From NCBI GenBank assembly GCA_044433415.1, contig JAWXTP010000151.1:1-6474 (forward strand): a stretch of 6,474 nt of DNA, in the 5' to 3' direction. This DNA comes from JAWXTP01 sp044433415 (lineage in GTDB: Bacteria; Bacteroidota; Bacteroidia; Bacteroidales; Rikenellaceae). This document shows positions 5,614 through 6,474 of the stretch, in pieces (positions within the stretch are counted from its first letter, which is position 1; every line of letters begins with the position of its first letter). The translations under genes were made by a program, and so were the position numbers. The notes beneath the pieces were generated by a model. It did not search any database, was not told the origin of the DNA, and was given only the letters and a program-made list of their open reading frames with translations.

Positions 5614-5954
5614 GTAAACATATTTTGTTCCCAATGATTAATAATCAATTACAGCAAATAAGGTTCAACCCAGGCTAAATGCTTGATGCACCTCTTCGCA
5701 TGTAAAATTAACAAAGTGATTGAATTTCAAACAGCTTCTCAAATATAGATAATCAACTCCTCATTATCTGGAAATGTACCAATAGTTTTATATTCAACTA
5801 AACATATAAAATAAAACAGTCGTTGAAGTGTACGTAAAAAATAAGAGTCGGCCACTCTCTTCTCTTGTGTAAAAAATAAAATTTAGCTCCCTCTTCTAAA
5901 GGCAGATTAGCAAAATACATAAAAAAACGAAAACACAAAGACACAATAAATACT

Positions 5955-6013
5955 AATAAGAGAGCAAGCGAATGACTTACAACAGAGAAGTTATATACTT
6001 CACTCTACTTATT
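5955..6013. repeat. Imperfect inverted repeat between the degenerate region and the outer-membrane gene
   Basis: AATAAGAGAG (5955-5964) pairs with CTCTACTTATT (6003-6013) with one bulge. An inner GAAGT/ACTTC stem (5987-5991 with 5997-6001) sits in the same structure. It lies 58 bases downstream of the stop of the minus-strand gene and may help end that transcript, though there is no good T tract on that strand. Confidence 0.25.
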
Positions 6014-6070
6014 ACTAAAATATACAATTTTACAATATCACATTGGTATTGTGACCGTATAAATAGAAGA

Positions 6071-6474
6071 TTAAAAGATATATCCCAATTTAATACCACT
6101 AAATAATTTTGGCATCACAATAGGCCCAAAGAACTCATGACGACCTGCTGCGATACCGAGTCCTATATGTACGTCCATTAAAAAATGGCCTCCATACACC
6201 CGTTTTATTCCCCATACTGGAGCTATCTGAAATTCCGTATTAGACTCCATTAATTCGTTATTTGCATAAATTGGCGATAGCAGAAATCTACTTTTTATGG
6301 CTACGTAACTCGCTGAATTTTTATAGGTATTCTTTCCTTTCAGTGCTCGTTTGTTGAGATTATAGTAGTAGCGTGGTTCAACGATAATATATGGGATTAA
6401 TGAGTAGTAAAAATCCTTATTTGAAATAATAATATTACTACCTACAACAGCGCTATAATTCATCGCAAACTTAC
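6071..6474 (-). CDS. C-terminal part of probable Bacteroidota outer-membrane beta-barrel protein (N-terminus outside window)
   Basis: The minus-strand frame is open to the window end (codons for Lys-Phe-Ala precede the internal Met at 6463-6461) and stops with TAA at 6073-6071, giving about 133 visible residues. The block EPRYYYNLNKR, then KGKNTYKNSASYVAIKSRF, then a WGI strand and a strand-rich end closing in GIKLGYIF, is the pattern of small Bacteroidota outer-membrane beta-barrel proteins of unknown function. Alternating hydrophobic strands and a final aromatic residue fit insertion by the BAM machinery. The Met at 6463 falls in the middle of a strand, so it is unlikely to be the real start; a signal peptide should lie beyond the window. 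Base composition is less AT-rich than in the island, consistent with resident chromosome. Confidence 0.68.
   Translation of the reverse strand, partial: KFAMNYSAVVGSNIIISNKDFYYSLIPYIIVEPRYYYNLNKRALKGKNTYKNSASYVAIKSRFLLSPIYANNELMESNTEFQIAPVWGIKRVYGGHFLMDVHIGLGIAAGRHEFFGPIVMPKLFSGIKLGYIF

Larger units (their letters stand above)
5358..6070. other. Gene-poor region with repeat copies and degenerate ORFs
   Basis: These 713 bases contain no gene that I can support. They hold a 33-codon + strand ORF (5462-5563), the inverted copy of the 28-base repeat (5558-5585), arm 2 of the 23-24 bp inverted repeat (5590-5613), and a minus-strand 40-codon ORF (5798-5920). A second, overlapping minus-strand frame reads ...LVEYKTIGTFPDNEELIIYI and stops near 5744. 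Protein-like fragments broken over several frames, together with repeats, suggest decayed mobile-element DNA. Confidence 0.55.

Noticed and set aside
6031..6054. Small inverted repeat (TCACA/TGTGA, or ACAATA/TATTGT) after the outer-membrane gene
   Set aside because: Stems are only 5-6 bp, mutually exclusive and without a T tract, so I do not call a terminator.

Overview
The window looks like chromosomal DNA of a Bacteroidota bacterium, very AT-rich in its middle part. Four things point there. The left edge carries the Gly/Arg/Asp-rich tail typical of Bacteroidota DEAD-box RNA helicases. The leucine-rich-repeat gene has a textbook Bacteroidota promoter (TTTG, 20 bases, TATATTTG). The starts lack Shine-Dalgarno sites and sit in A-rich leaders. 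The right edge is a beta-barrel-type protein with the 'EPRYYYNLNKR' block seen in Bacteroidota outer-membrane proteins. Genus cannot be fixed from the sequence.

Layout. 3-122 is the 3' end of a probable RNA helicase, closed by a strong intrinsic terminator (142-184). 185-830 has no gene; it holds a 129-bp MITE-like inverted-repeat element (434-562) and an AT-only palindrome (629-673). 831-2102 and 2158-3735 are two tandem genes on the + strand, 55 bases apart, that encode divergent paralogues of the P47/OrfX (TULIP-fold) family, best known from the accessory genes of orfX-type botulinum neurotoxin clusters. A hairpin follows the second gene. 3736-4145 holds that hairpin, a perfect 20-bp inverted repeat resembling transposon ends, a doubtful short minus-strand ORF, and the promoter of the next gene. 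4146-5357 encodes a BspA-type leucine-rich-repeat protein on an N-terminal membrane anchor. 5358-6070 is a gene-poor stretch with short degenerate ORFs and copies of repeats seen elsewhere in the window. 6071-6474 (minus strand, cut by the window end) is the C-terminal part of a probable outer-membrane beta-barrel protein.

Reading of the whole: an accessory island (two P47-like proteins plus a repeat-type surface or interaction protein) set between two ordinary Bacteroidota genes and bordered by mobile-element debris. The best candidate for something new is the tandem P47-like pair with no neurotoxin, NTNH or standard orfX partner in view. The two proteins share the same core blocks. The second adds an N-terminal extension and a long hydrophobic helical hairpin near its C-terminus. 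A joint role as lipid-binding or membrane-acting partner proteins is inference. No catalytic domain is visible in any of the island proteins.
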